NCBI GenBank assembly: GCA_021234155.1
Contig: JAJEKV010000010.1
Coordinates: 16,124,275 to 16,188,274, forward strand
DNA length: 64,000 bases
Source: Isoetes taiwanensis
Lineage: Eukaryota; Streptophyta; Lycopodiopsida; Isoetales; Isoetaceae
Direction: 5' to 3'
The notes below the pieces were generated by a model. That model was not told where the DNA came from, did not search any database, and worked only from the letters and a program-made list of their open reading frames with translations. A program made the translations under genes and the position numbers. Below are positions 47,369 through 58,317 of the stretch, one piece after another (the stretch's first letter is position 1; each line of letters begins with the position of its first letter).

Positions 47369-47729
47369 CTCCAACGAAATTTCAGCCAGCTTAAAATTTG
47401 GACCCGTTCTTGATGCTGGAATGCTTGATTTAGGTAGCAAAACTGGTGCTCTTCAAATCTGTAGCAGTTGTTTTCCGTATTTTTGCTTAGAAATTCGTCA
47501 TTGGTGCCGGATTTTGATGGGGCAGAGCAGGTCGAAGCTTGTTTGCAGTATTAGAGGCTGGTACAGGCCGAAGATCACGAATCGGCTGAAATACCAAATA
47601 GAAATAAAGATCTGTAGCAGTTTCTTGCTTCTCACAAACTTCTGCGAGCACAAAAATAAGCAAGAGTCATGAGCTCTGTCTACGGCCGCCGAGAGAAGTC
47701 TTCACGGCTGGGGAGCCTTCATTTTTACG

Positions 47730-47845
47730 ATCTGGGAAGCGCCGTGAAACAGGCTTAGGAGAAACAGGGAGAAACAGGCTTAAGAGAAACAGGTCTGGGA
47801 AGCGTCGTGAAACAGATTGTGCAGAAACAAGCTTAGGAGGCAGCG
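47730..47845. repeat. Purine-rich tandem repeats
   Basis: 'gtgaaacaggcttaggagaaacaggg' elements repeat about five times in variable form, flanked by 'ctgggaagcgccgtgaaacag' and 'ctgggaagcgtcgtgaaacag'. Confidence 0.7.
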
Positions 47846-48109
47846 CCGCCCAAAACGCCGACAATAAAGAATTTCGCCTTTAAAAAACTAGTTGAAAAGG
47901 GCTGAAATTTCAAGGTGGTTAAAATTTCGTTAACATTTTGGGAGGCCCTCTCCTCTTTTTGGAGGTCCCCTCCTCTCCCGTATGGAAAACGTGAAACGTA
48001 TATGGAGGGGGTACCAACCAAAACCTCACAAGTGCCTCTAGAATTTAAGCCCCGGGGTGTTTAACCTCGTTGGAACTGTGTCATGTGATCAAATAGAAAT
48101 CCACCTCAT

Positions 48110-48500
48110 TGGTCACAAATGGCTGGAGTGATGTCAACAATGACCAATTTAACTTCATAATTATCCATTCAGGAGGAATGGCATTTTTCAAGATTGTGAA
48201 GACCAGAACAAGACCAAATGATCGGATTGGATTTTTTAGAAGACTAGTGCTGTAGTTACAAGCTTTGGGGCAAAGAAGACTCCTGGTTGTCATGGACAAT
48301 GCCTCAAGCCAATATGTGAGGCTGATTCAAAGTTATTTCTCTTCTTCCAATATGTTTTATGGTGAAGAGTTGGAGATCCTAATGGGAATGGTGCACCTTC
48401 ATTGCTTACACCCAGTTCTGCCGTAATGGGTATGCACGCTAGGTGTCCAAACAATATCTCACCTCGCATATCGATGAGTTGCACCAATCTGCCATGCTAC
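48110..48500 (+). pseudogene. hAT transposase fragment (DUF659-like), decayed
   Basis: Plus-strand translation gives TNGWSDVNNDQFNFIIIHSG then GMAFFKIVKTR, LLVVMDNASSQYVRL and YGEELEIL..HCLHPVL. This matches the hAT-family order: a Gly-Trp-(S/T)-D motif, a FLKSVDAS-like strand, VVTDNASN (which holds a catalytic Asp) and C.AHC. Stops are present (after FRRLVL and HPVLP). It lies about 200 bp downstream of the methyltransferase gene's stop, pointing toward it. Possibly related to the family that mobilised the hAT MITE at 38 kb, but no end sequences were found to link them. Confidence 0.55.
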
Positions 48501-48684
48501 ATGTCCATTGTTTGAACCATATTGCTTAATATTGCTCCATCAGTCTAAATCTGAACCCATACTATCTTCACAGACTTTACCTCAACAACAAATCACCATA
48601 CCTAGCGGCCAATCCATACCTTGTTTTTGTCTTAAGGTAGTTTGCCTATGATGATTTTGAACTTAGGTAAAGATGATGTTTTCC

Positions 48685-50505
48685 TCACTTCTTCCACAAT
48701 AGGACCATTCGAGATTCTAGTGGGCGATTTAGCCTTTCATAATGGCTACAAACCCAATCAGCTGCTGGCAATTTTGATGCAAAATCCTTCACTGCAACAT
48801 ATTCTTCCCTGTACCACGCCAAAATAAAACTGCTATAACACTAAATAGACGTATATTTTTTTTCTGTTGATCATGTAGGGCAAAGAAATAGCATACCGTC
48901 CTCCAGGATGGCCAATGTATGCAATAATACTAATTAGTCCATGAGGCTGCAAGACACCTGTTGCGGCCCTCAATGCTGCTAAGGTCGTTGCGAGATCTGT
49001 TTTTAGACACTTATTTCCCCCAGGAAGATAACCAAGATTAAAGACAACCAACTTCACTTGAACATCCTGTAATATCTCTCCAAGCCTGCTGTGGCACACA
49101 TGGAAAAGTTTAACTTGTTTCCTCTGCCAAATGAAGGTAAAAGAATGTCACTTCAAAAACTTGCAGCATTGGTGGTAATGACATCGAGTGTTTTACCATG
49201 TCAGGAGAGCACTCACGCTCAAGTAATAAACGAGTGCTTTGTAAGGCTTCTTCCTGTAGATCTAATCCATACACCCATCCAGTTAGGATGTCATCGCATA
49301 CCAATCTCACCAATGCAAGTGTATCGTTCCCATTGCCACAAGTGGCATCCACTACTATATCCCCAGGGTTGACAACCTGCCTCCATAACCTTCATACACA
49401 AGGATTGCTTAACTTTATTCATCAGAATGAATATAATCAACTAAGTGTTAACCATAGCAAAAATCTCCATCTTCTTTTCTAGCATTAGCAACAGGTTCTA
49501 AATTCTCTGTACTTAAGAACAAACAAGAAATAGCCCAGCTTTCTTCAACTTGGAAAAAGAATTCACTAATACTAAGTTCGACATGTATTGAACCTCCAGA
49601 CATGTTGTATATAGATTAAATCAACCAAGCAATTATCATCAACAGATAATGAGGATGCAAGTACACATACGAGTGAGCGATTGAGGTTGTCTTCGAGCCA
49701 TCAAAAATAGACTCAACTAGTTCCGCAGCACTGGTTTTAAGTGAACTAGAAGACGTTCCTGCATTCAGATACTAACAAGCATGGTGATTGTAATTACATA
49801 TTAAAGAAGAGCCAAAACAGTGCAATAATCAGTTTTGATACATAGCCAAATGAATTACATTTCTGTCATGTGAGCATTCCTGACCATACTATAAGAAAAT
49901 TATACCTTTCTATGTATATATTAAGGCACAGGCTATATATGAAATGTTTCGGCCTATATTTTTTAAAAATATAAATAATTGTCTAAGCCAGTATGACAGT
50001 ATCCATAAATTTTAAGAGTAGCATTCATATGCTAAGACATTTGCATAGCAAGGGACATATTGAACTCTCTTCGAAATTGAGACCAAGAAAGAGGTTGTTA
50101 GGGTAAATTGTGCACGTTAACTTCCATTTGGCAAGCACCTGGCACTTATCCTATAACTTCTCCTCCCATGCTAACCCATGCCGTTTAATTCACCCCATTT
50201 TCTACTTCACATCCCCAGCTCATCAAGAAATTTTAACTAGCTTATCCCAATGTAGCTAAATGCTGCAGCTTTTGTGTACTGATTCATTGATATCATTCGG
50301 TCATCTTATGAGTTATTAAGAATTTTAGAAATAAATAAACTAGGAAAAACCGAGTAGAAAACATACCAAACAAACCTTTTCCAGTCGGCCTTGCAGCTTG
50401 CAAGGAAGACCAGCGATTTATTCCCTGCCGCTGCAGCTCCCTCCAATGTAATTTTTCCACACCAACAGCATTCCAGCAGAAGATCGATAATAAAGACTTG
50501 TTCAT
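48685..50505 (-). CDS. Putative SAM-dependent RNA methyltransferase (YtqB/rRNA_methylase family), 5 exons
   Basis: Intact reading of 253 aa from ATG at 50505 to TGA at 48687-48685. Exons: 50505-50376, 49758-49671, 49389-49197, 49123-48897, 48808-48685; phases 1, 0 (split codons G44, S73) and R213 all agree. Family landmarks: ELVESIFDGSKTTSIAHSLW (residues 56-75), SAM motif I DATCGNGNDT (87-96), motif II YGLDLQEEAL, VVFNLGYLPGG (164-173), ISIIAYIGHPGG, and C-terminal LNRPLESRMVLLWKK. Bacterial YtqB-type enzymes methylate RNA, reported for the tRNA wobble uridine side chain; the substrate here is inference. The basic N-terminal 43 residues look like an organelle presequence. An upstream in-frame stop supports this Met. 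Confidence 0.88.
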
Positions 50506-51310
50506 ACTTATGCATGCCCTAAATACAGTCCCAATGTCGACACTTCATTTCATGGTTCTTCACTTGTTTCAGCTTATTGGAAATTTTCAAATCTGGTTGG
50601 TAACCCATTGATAGTCAATCTCTTGGATTTGCTTCAGCTAGCATCAAATGATGCATTGCTATGGTCTCATAGATCATTGGTCTTTAATGGACGTTCAAAG
50701 TCCCCTCCTCCTCCTCCTAGAACACTGCATCTAATGTCCAACAAAAGTTGAACAAAACTCTAATGCAAAGAGTTGCCTTGCTATAGACACTTTGCCATTT
50801 GGTATGCCTATTGGGTTGTGTAAAAGAGTTGTTCCCCTCGTCAATTATTTGTATATGGGTTTTCTTCAGTGCCCTTTTTGTGTATAGCAAGTGGTATTGA
50901 GATATTATAGTTGTTCCTATCAAGATAGGCAATGCAATCTCGATCAAAAATATTGCATAAAGTTTGTAATGCATGGAAGACCTTTAAATCTTTGAAATAT
51001 GTCGAGTACATTGAGTTGTTCCTAATAAGTCATAAGAAACATATCTTCTTTATTCAATATGTCGTGTTTGGTTGAACATTTCAAACAGTGGCGGAGGAAC
51101 CAAATGGGAGGTAAATGGAAAGAAATTATAGTCAAAGTCTAACTGGGAAAATCTTATAGGTGAAACAGTTTTATCTTACAATCACAATCATGTGGATGTG
51201 GAGATTGGATTCCAACCACAAGCTAGAACGTGTCTGGCAATGCAAGGCATTTGTCATGACTGTGTGGTGGTAGAATAGAGTATTGTAAGATTTACCATGT
51301 TAGGAATAAT
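50506..51310. other. Upstream region of the methyltransferase gene
   Basis: Presumed promoter and 5' leader for the minus-strand gene. It contains a (cct)n-type run at 50703-50718. No clear TATA box was placed and no other gene was seen. Confidence 0.4.
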
Positions 51311-51316
51311 GTGCCA

Positions 51317-51396
51317 GAGGAGGCAATTTCGCCTGGTAAAGGCCTGGCGAGCTCGTTAGGGCAAGCTAAGTCTGAACCAGGCGAAATTGCCTCCTC
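51317..51396. other. Perfect 21-bp inverted repeat, 38-nt loop
   Basis: Arm 51317-51337 (gaggaggcaatttcgcctgg plus t) is an exact complement of 51376-51396. The loop carries 'aggcctggcgagctcg'. Perfect arms of small-RNA length in an otherwise irregular stretch make it an sRNA precursor candidate or a very young foldback. Confidence 0.85.
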
Positions 51397-51724
51397 CCTC
51401 ACATTTTCGCACGTAAAGTCTTGGGCCGGGGGGGGAGAGGGGAGGGATTTTCATGGCACATGGCATTGTATTGACCACAACCTTAAGAAAATGATGGTCA
51501 TCCCTTTTAACATTGCACACAAAAATATTATAGGTTTTAATCTAGGCCTGAAATACACTGAAATTTCCTCCCCCTAACTTTACGTATATGAAATGAAGCA
51601 TTAAGATATGAAGGGTATTTTCGCATGATTGATGTTAAAATGGAATGGAGAATGAATATTCATACAAATAATGACCTTATATTTAAGTAGAAATTTATTT
51701 GAAATTAATTGAGTTTTATCATTT

Positions 51725-52012
51725 ACGGAGCCGAAATGTCTATGGGATCTAATACGTCAAAGGACATAGCCCGTCTATTACTATTCAGGAGTAAAAGAAA
51801 CCCCACTACGAAGGGTTTTCGAGGGAAAACCTTAGCAATAATAGGCGCACTGATAAAGTGTGTACATCTATACATGACAGTGTTGTGATAAATGATGCAA
51901 TTGAGCTCGCATGTCATTTGTTTGGTGGCCAAAAGGGCCATAAAGCCATTTTTTTCCTCCATGTGGAAGCTGGTTTTCAAGGTCGGCTTTTGGCATGCGC
52001 AAGCCGCATGCT
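51725..52012 (-). mobile_element. LINE-tail-like repeat, copy 1 (partner at 62358-62545)
   Basis: The left part resembles the 3' region of the LINE at 6745-9850 ('ctatggga', 'cgaagg.ttttcg.gg.aaaacc', 'tacatctat.catga'). The right part, from 'ttagcaataataggcgcact' onward, is about 95 percent identical to 62363-62545. Probably a 5'-truncated LINE or LINE-derived SINE reading leftwards. Confidence 0.6.
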
Positions 52013-52019
52013 GGACAAG

Positions 52020-52592
52020 TTGTTTTAATATTTGGACAAGTTATAGTGGACAAGTTGTCTTAGTATTTGGAATTTCCTAACTGGGGTTTAAAAAAATAGG
52101 TTGGATATCTGGTGATTGAATTTAATAGATTAAATACTTGATGTTCCGAGATGGATGGTGTCATCATGGATCTTGATCCTAGTATGGACTAATAAGACTA
52201 CATAAGGGATTGATCTCTGTGCCATGGCTAGTCGATTGATGCTAAGGCTAGTGTGGACTGGATTTTTTTTTTGAAATTGATTTTATCAAGGTCACCAAAG
52301 TGTCGAACTAAAGTATCTAGCTCAAAACCATGATTTTATCTGGATGTGTCGATGTTTCTCTTGCTTCTCTTTTTGTTTATTGCATCTTAGATCTTCTGCA
52401 AAATCTCGCATGACACTCTGTACTCAGGATATGTCTGTTAGCTTCAAGGTCCTCACCGAGGGTTATCTTGCAGGTGACCTAAAATCCGCCTCAGACCCCA
52501 ACTTATGGGGCGTTCTCGAGACTCTAGCATAAATGTATAAAAGCGATTACTCATAAATCTTTAGACAGTTTTGACCAGTTGGTTAAATTACA
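52020..52592 (+). mobile_element. Right end of an LTR
   Basis: Sequence ending in ..attaca directly before a primer-binding site, as expected for the 3' boundary (CA) of a 5' LTR. The left boundary (TG) was not fixed. A TATA-like 'tgtataaaagcg' lies at about 52533-52544. The internal region beyond 52610 has no recognisable gag or pol, so the element is truncated or decayed. Confidence 0.5.
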
Positions 52593-52594
52593 TT

Positions 52595-52606
52595 TGGTAT
52601 CAGAGC
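52595..52606 (+). promoter_or_regulatory. Retrotransposon primer-binding site (tRNA-iMet)
   Basis: tggtatcagagc, the standard plant LTR-retrotransposon sequence complementary to the 3' end of initiator tRNA-Met, three bases after the LTR-terminal CA. Confidence 0.85.
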
Positions 52607-52609
52607 AGA

Positions 52610-53545
52610 GCTCTCGAGTTCGAGTCTCCATGGACACAAATGACATGGATGTCATATATGATATATAATTTTGTCGTAGAGGGGATGTATGATGTTGGTT
52701 GTTGTCGTGGACATGCATAAATTTTTGTTTTTCTGCCATTGGGAACTTATGGAGTTGATGATGATGGTTCAAATCCACAGACAAGAGTAGACTAACTCAA
52801 TGTTTTATTTGAAGTTGTCGTGTACTGTGAATTCAACTTCATATCAAGCAGGAATAGGGATTAATAGGTTAAATGACCAGATTTCTGTAGAAGCTATTAT
52901 GATGTTGAACTAAAATTCTTAAAAGATGCAATTAAATTTTGTTGTGTAGTTAATTTTGTTCTTAATTGATAGTCAAAGCTCTCAAAGACTATATAGTTCT
53001 TCCAAACTCGTTAACGACTCATTTTACGCTATTAATCTTGAATATTCATGATGATGGCATACATTCATGTAAATAACATGGAAACTAGGGAGCTCGTTCC
53101 GTCTGCGGAATGAAAACTAGTGCTCCAATTTTGCTCAATAGGTAATCAATAGGTAAATCTATACGTAAATTTCCAGTTACCATGTTGTGGAGAGATGAAA
53201 CTAGGGAGCGCATTCCAAGGGTCCTGTGACCGGGGTTAGTCGGGAGTGGGTCTTGGAATGGGCAACATTCATGATGGTGGCAGTATACGTATACATGCAT
53301 ATACATGCTATAATATATGACATTGTTAACATATGCTATATGCATTGAAATAATCATTGTAGTCCATTTCTGAGTTTTATTGATATAAAGGTATTAAATA
53401 GTCAACAGCTTCAATGTTCATATTTAATACCTATCTACACTTATATAAATCATTCTCACTAGATTCTTGAGACGCGATTCCTAAGCTTTCTGAGTGGGGG
53501 AAAAATAAGAAGGAAAAAATACTCCCGTAAAAAATCCTAAGGATG
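52610..53545. other. Non-coding remnant after the PBS
   Basis: No gag or pol frame. 'gaaactagggagc.c.ttcc' occurs twice (53080 and 53196). Otherwise nothing recognised. Confidence 0.4.
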
Positions 53546-53825
53546 CCACGTGTTTTTTTTTTTTTTTTTAATCTACCCTGCACTGACAGCCCGTGCTTCC
53601 CTTCGATTTTGACGGATTTCATCTTGTATGAACGCCAACAACTGGAGACATCGTCGTTGCCACACAACTGGCGATGACGGATTCGCATTTCAGAGCAATC
53701 CTTATCTCCAGTCGAATTTAAGATTTCAAGCCCCAGGTGGTGATATGACCGTAGCCAGCATCTTTGGGATCTGTTTTCTTCCTGTCTATATAAGCAGGGC
53801 CTCTCTTATTTTGTTTGTTCAGAGA
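53546..53825 (+). promoter_or_regulatory. Plausible pol II promoter: G-box-like site and TATA box
   Basis: cacgtg at about 53547 and a strong TATA box tatataag at 53787-53794, with a likely start about 30 bp on (about 53820). A short leader follows, with a possible splice donor (gaacaag|gtgcga, about 53841). Confidence 0.45.
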
Positions 53826-54091
53826 TCTCGAAGGTGAACAAGGTGCGAATCTGTTTCGTTCTTTTTGTTCAATATTAAATTTTTTTGACTCTTTAATTTC
53901 CCCAATCAGAGCTCAGCCAACCAGTAAAGAAGTTTATAAATTGCTTCTTCTAGCATTTACTATCATAGAACGGCATCCAACAGCCCCATTGCTTACATGC
54001 AAATTAGCTTTCTACTTACAGGCAAGAATTTCTCAGATCAAGTATAAACATTATTTAATTGCTTGCTCAAGGTCTTCTGAAAACTAGTGAA

Positions 54092-54138
54092 ATGATGACC
54101 ACTAAGCCATTTAAAGGGCCATGGACTCTTCCATTATG
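54092..54138 (+). CDS. Possible first coding exon, MMTTKPFKGPWTLPL...
   Basis: ATG at 54092 opens a frame that ends at a strong donor (tatg|gtaaga). It lies 270 bp downstream of the start implied by the TATA box, consistent with an intron in the 5' leader. No later exon could be joined with confidence: the piece at about 55159 (FSIEVYKEGPWRCN) has a good acceptor but the wrong phase. Could be a chance frame. Confidence 0.25.
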
Positions 54139-55690
54139 GTAAGAGTAAACATTGTCGTTGAAATGGATTGGTATAAAGTTCTTATGAGAAATAAGAAGGA
54201 TAACATAGAAAAGATGAACTGCCAGTTCAAAAACAGGTTGATGTATTTGTTTTGGCATCAAGTCACAGGTCTGTATTCACATTTACTATGTTTATGCACC
54301 ATGATCACTACGTTGAACGCCATAGAGTTTGGTCATAATATCTTGAGTCTTTTCAGCATAGTTGTCCTTAAACTCAAGAGTTTTTGTTGCAAAATTAGCC
54401 ACAATCTCTTCTCTTGTATACATACCTTCTGATAGCTGCTTACACCAACAGTATCCTTAAACTGCCTTATGATGGTGGCACTCAAACAAAACATCATACT
54501 ATAGATTAGCATGCCAGTTTAATTGGATTTTTGGAGACCGTCTCATTTCAAAGTGGCGTTGATATTCTGCACATTGTACTGAGATGGGCCTATATGTCAA
54601 CATTAGCTCAAGAAAAATGTGTAGTGCATTATCCATTGTTACAAAGTTTCAGGTATTCTTTCTGCATGTTGGATTTGACTTAGCTTATTTTTACATGTAC
54701 AATTTCTATGGATTGCAAGGCATGTCCCCGTCTCTACCTCAAGTTAGTTAGAAGTGTAGAGTGCTATGATGCAGCATAGGAGATCCTTGCAAATTTTTAA
54801 TTCGAGTCACTAGCACATAAGTAACCTCCTTATTTCTTAGTGGGGAGGAAAGCAACCAATGGGCATTAATGCAAGTACACAAGCAGTCCCTAGAGAAGAA
54901 ATAAAAGGCTCTAGCACGGATCCCTTTTTCTCAATTATAGCCTAGGTCGAACCTATTGTCACTGACTATACATAACTAGACAATGTAATATTTTGCATTC
55001 CTTTTAGGCCCTTTTTCTTAGTATATCCCAGTTATGGATTATTCTATCTAGGCTGTTTTTCTAGGTGGGATATAGTGTTCCCTGATTATACAGGACTACA
55101 CACTGATATTTTGCTCCACATTTTTACCTGTAGTCTCATTTGTTTGTTTTTAGGCTTTAGTATAGAAGTTTATAAAGAAGGACCATGGAGGTGCAACACT
55201 CTATTCTGAATCACAAATACATGCAATTATGCTGGACTATTCTGCTCAATTAGATGGAAATCCATGTAATATTTTGACGAGAATAGATAGAATTGTATGC
55301 CAGCATTGTCTCTATATATGCGTATCCTTCAGACTAGAGTTGCCTTTGGTTTTCACTGTCACATAGCATCAGGATTACATGCTTCTTTTTGTGCATTTGT
55401 CACACGTTTTCCATGATATATTAATGGTGTCTAGCTCTAAACGTGCACAAAGGCGAAGTACAAAGCTTGAAAATAGCAACAGACCATTTTACTACTGCTA
55501 AAGGTAACACGATGGAACAATTTAATTCTCTCCAACAACAGCACACAGGTCTTCTTACAACACAACAATGTGCTTGATAAATAATGTGTCGATCCTTGCT
55601 TGATAAATAATGTGCTTGTGGGCTTTTATGCTTAGCTATATTTATGGAAAAGAATTTATCCTTAAATAGAATAGATAAACATCAGGTTAT
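54139..55690. other. No confirmed gene
   Basis: AT-rich, perhaps intronic to the tentative plus-strand gene. No family recognised. Confidence 0.4.
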
Positions 55691-55813
55691 GTAGAATGGC
55701 ATGGGGGAAGCCATTCTTGTTGCGCCCATGACCTGCAGAGAGCGCCGTGTAGACGTGACCTGATTCTGCAGGTCATGGGGACAGCAAGAATGGCTGACCC
55801 CATGCCATTCTAC
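55691..55813. ncRNA. miRNA-like hairpin, 123 nt
   Basis: Arms pair in three blocks: gtagaatggcatgggg (55691-55706) with 55798-55813, gccattcttg (55710-55719) with 55785-55794, and cccatgacctgcag (55725-55738) with 55766-55779. Small internal loops separate them and the terminal loop is 27 nt. About 40 pairs over 48 positions is in the range of plant MIR foldbacks. No match to a known miRNA was recognised, and a short MITE is the alternative. Confidence 0.45.
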
Positions 55814-56270
55814 TACGCTTAGGTAAGGGAGACCGGATTCTACAGGTTTTGGAGGGGCAATTTGTCATTCTTGACAAGAAACAAGAAGATGCAAGAACGC
55901 ATGCTCACTTACCTTGACGTAGTGCATAACAGATTGAAGCAATGTGCTGGTATATGTTCTATATATTTGAAAGCATTGGATGGGCTGCTTTTTGCTGTTA
56001 TTTCACTTTTTTTTTTCTAGCAAATGTGGTACATGACGTTTTTATTAGATAGTTTACCAAGTTTTCCTCCATCTTTAGACATGGATTACTATTACCCTAG
56101 TGGGATAAAGCCAAAGCATTGCCAAGTCATTTACATTGCAAAAAAGACCATATCTAATGCATCTTCAATACATATGAAATGTTTTGAATGAACAAAAATG
56201 ATTTTTTTAATGCAGGACTCTCATACTACAATGTGGTCTATGCAGCTTGTGAATGCATGCATTTGCAAAC
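55814..56270. other. Intergenic
   Basis: No gene recognised. A poly-T run lies at about 56008-56016. Confidence 0.45.
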
Positions 56271-56273
56271 AGA

Positions 56274-56592
56274 ATCATTCAGGGATAATCTTAAACAATC
56301 AATTCTCTAGTAACAGTTTGCAATTTGCTCATTTCAAAATCAAAGAAATGTTCGCAGCGACCTTGGCCACCACGACAAGGAATCGTTCAGGGATAATCTT
56401 AAACAATCATTCTCTAATAACAGTTTGCAATTTGCTCATGTCAAAATCAAAGAAATGTTCGCGGCGACCTTTGCCGCCGCGACAAGGAACCATTCAGGGA
56501 TAATCTTAAACAATCATTCTCTAATAACATTTTGCAATTTGCTCATGTCAAAATCAAAGAAATGTTCGCGGCTACCTTGGCCGCCGCGACAA
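56274..56592. repeat. 107-bp tandem repeat x3 carrying the CACTA-like GC palindrome
   Basis: 'cattcagggataatcttaaa' begins units at about 56276, 56384 and 56490 (spacing 108 and 106 bp). Each unit ends with 'agaaatgttcgcggcgac', a palindrome arm, then 'cgccgcgacaagg'. The GC part matches the palindrome near the CACTA-like end at 57956 in inverse orientation, so this is a likely subterminal array of the same family. Confidence 0.8.
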
Positions 56593-56607
56593 GGCCGCCA
56601 CGATAAC

Positions 56608-56713
56608 AGCTATTAAACTGGTTAACTTGACTAATCAACGAATTGCTTAGTTAAAAATATAGCTATTAAACTGGTTAACTTGACTAATCAACGAATTGCT
56701 TAGTTAAAAATTT
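56608..56713. repeat. 53-bp tandem duplication
   Basis: 'agctattaaactggttaact' starts at 56608 and at 56661 and both units end 'gcttagttaaaaat'. Perfect or nearly so. Confidence 0.92.
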
Positions 56714-57090
56714 TCATGTAATACATTTTGAATGTATAATACATCAAAACATAACACATGCCCGAACATAGGCCAGCACCCATTTCTAGTTCCAAAGAAG
56801 TATACAAAATTTTAGCCCGAATATATGCACAGGCCGGCCACCCATCACCCAATTCTAGTTCCGAAGTATATACATTCTAGGAGTGAATATTAGTGAATTC
56901 GTTATAATGGTACCAAAAAATAATGGTACCAAAAAATAATGGCAATTTTCCCACGAAATTCTATGCTCTTCTCGCTCTTGCAGAGCATTTTTAGCAACAA
57001 GAAAGATTAACTCTGCAAAAAACCAGGAACTTATGACTACATGAATAGAAAATAGAGTTTGAAATTTCAGCAATGGGCGAGAGGCGAATC

Positions 57091-57476
57091 TTACAAGTCT
57101 ATTCCGGTAAGATGCGAATGCTCCATAGCCACGGATGTCAAAGATCTAAGCTTCTGTTTTAAGCCTAAATCATCAAAAACAGATCTTTGTGGAGATTTAA
57201 GCAACACAATGCTGCGGGATACATGGCTGGCCTCTTCTTGGCCGTAATTGAATGTTCGATCCTTCAATTGTTTCTGCCGATGCAGTTCTTCTGTGAAAAG
57301 CAAGAACCCTAATAAAAAACCCATCTTCAAGAAAACCCTAATCTTGACAAAAATATAAAAAAACGATCCATACCGTTGGAAGATCCGGCAGATCCGATAT
57401 TCCTATACTCCATTTTGGCAGCAGGGTTGTGTTGATCGACTGTCTGATCCCAAGACTTGGCGAAAAAGCCCACCAT
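57091..57476 (-). CDS. Small two-exon gene, 100 aa, function unknown
   Basis: Exon 1 57476-57374 encodes MVGFFAKSWDQTVDQHNPAA and on to GSAGSSN, ending at donor aacg|gtatgg. Exon 2 57290-57091 starts after acceptor gcttttcacag and reads EELHRQKQLKDRTFNYGQEE, then SRSIVLLKSPQRSVFDDLGL and EHSHLTGIDL with stop TAA. The phase (1) agrees. A further strong donor (ctt|gtaaga) lies just before the stop, and with the acceptor at about 57001 it would give a nearly identical C-terminus. Soluble, charged, no motif recognised. Flanked on both sides by CACTA-like repeats, yet free of lesions. Confidence 0.55.
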
Positions 57477-57955
57477 TTTGAATCAAATGAGCAAACTGTT
57501 TGAAAGGAAGAATTGAAGACGGATTGAATGCAGAGATTTGGAAAAAGGCAAGAAATAGCTGGGCTTAAATATCAAAGGGTTTCGGCAACAACGGCGGCTG
57601 GCCGCAAATCCTTCCGTTACATAAGTGTGAAGAAGATTCCAAATCCAAAGATTCGGCATCGAAATATCGACAACTTGTTTCCATTACTTGTACCGTAGTA
57701 GTTAGGAGGCCGGCCTCAAAGTACATATGTCTAAATAAGAATGAATGATTTTTATAGTCCAGTCCACTGAGACTATCCCTAACTCAAATATGGTTCTCCG
57801 AGGCCACCCTCGAATCTTGCACCTCTTTTATCTACTCTATTCAAGACCTTGAAGATAATTGTAAGTGTGTTGATATTGCACAATCCCAACGGTTGGTGTG
57901 GAATCACCAACGATCATGATTGTGTCATGACCCATAACCCATTATTATTATTACA

Positions 57956-58000
57956 AGAAATTTATCGCGGCGGCCAAGGCCGCCGCGAACATTTCTCTTT
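57956..58000 (+). mobile_element. CACTA-like terminus with GC palindrome
   Basis: acaagaaatttatcg followed by the palindrome cggcggccaaggccgccg and 'cgaacatttctc'. The same end appears inverted at 5222-5275, and its palindrome with the 'gaacatttct' flank recurs in the 56274-56592 array. The leading CACT is not preserved. Confidence 0.55.
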
Positions 58001-58097
58001 ACAGACTTGGTGGTCTTTATAGTCTTGGTATAAGGTAAGGACCCAATTTTACAGACTTGGTGGTCTTTATAGTCTTGGTATAAGGTAAGGACCCAAA
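57998..58097. repeat. 50-bp tandem duplication beside the CACTA-like end
   Basis: 'tttacagacttggtggtctt' starts at 57998 and 58048, and both units run to 'taaggtaaggaccca'. Confidence 0.92.
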
Positions 58098-58317
58098 GTA
58101 TTATGGACGGCATTTGGAGATGAAATATTATAGTGCTCTTAGAAAATGAACATCTGACCAATCGAGTCTCACAGATTAGTGCATAACATTGGATTGAAGA
58201 ATTGCTTATTATTCAATTTTTTGAAGGAAATGAATCAAATTCCTCTTGCGAAAATAAGGATTATTTTTTTTAATGTTTGGTGCACATTCTTTTTGGTTCA
58301 AACTCTTTGCGTTGGTT

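Noticed and set aside
55159-55230. Second exon for the tentative gene starting at 54092
   Set aside because: A good acceptor is present, but joining it to the first exon gives an immediate stop.
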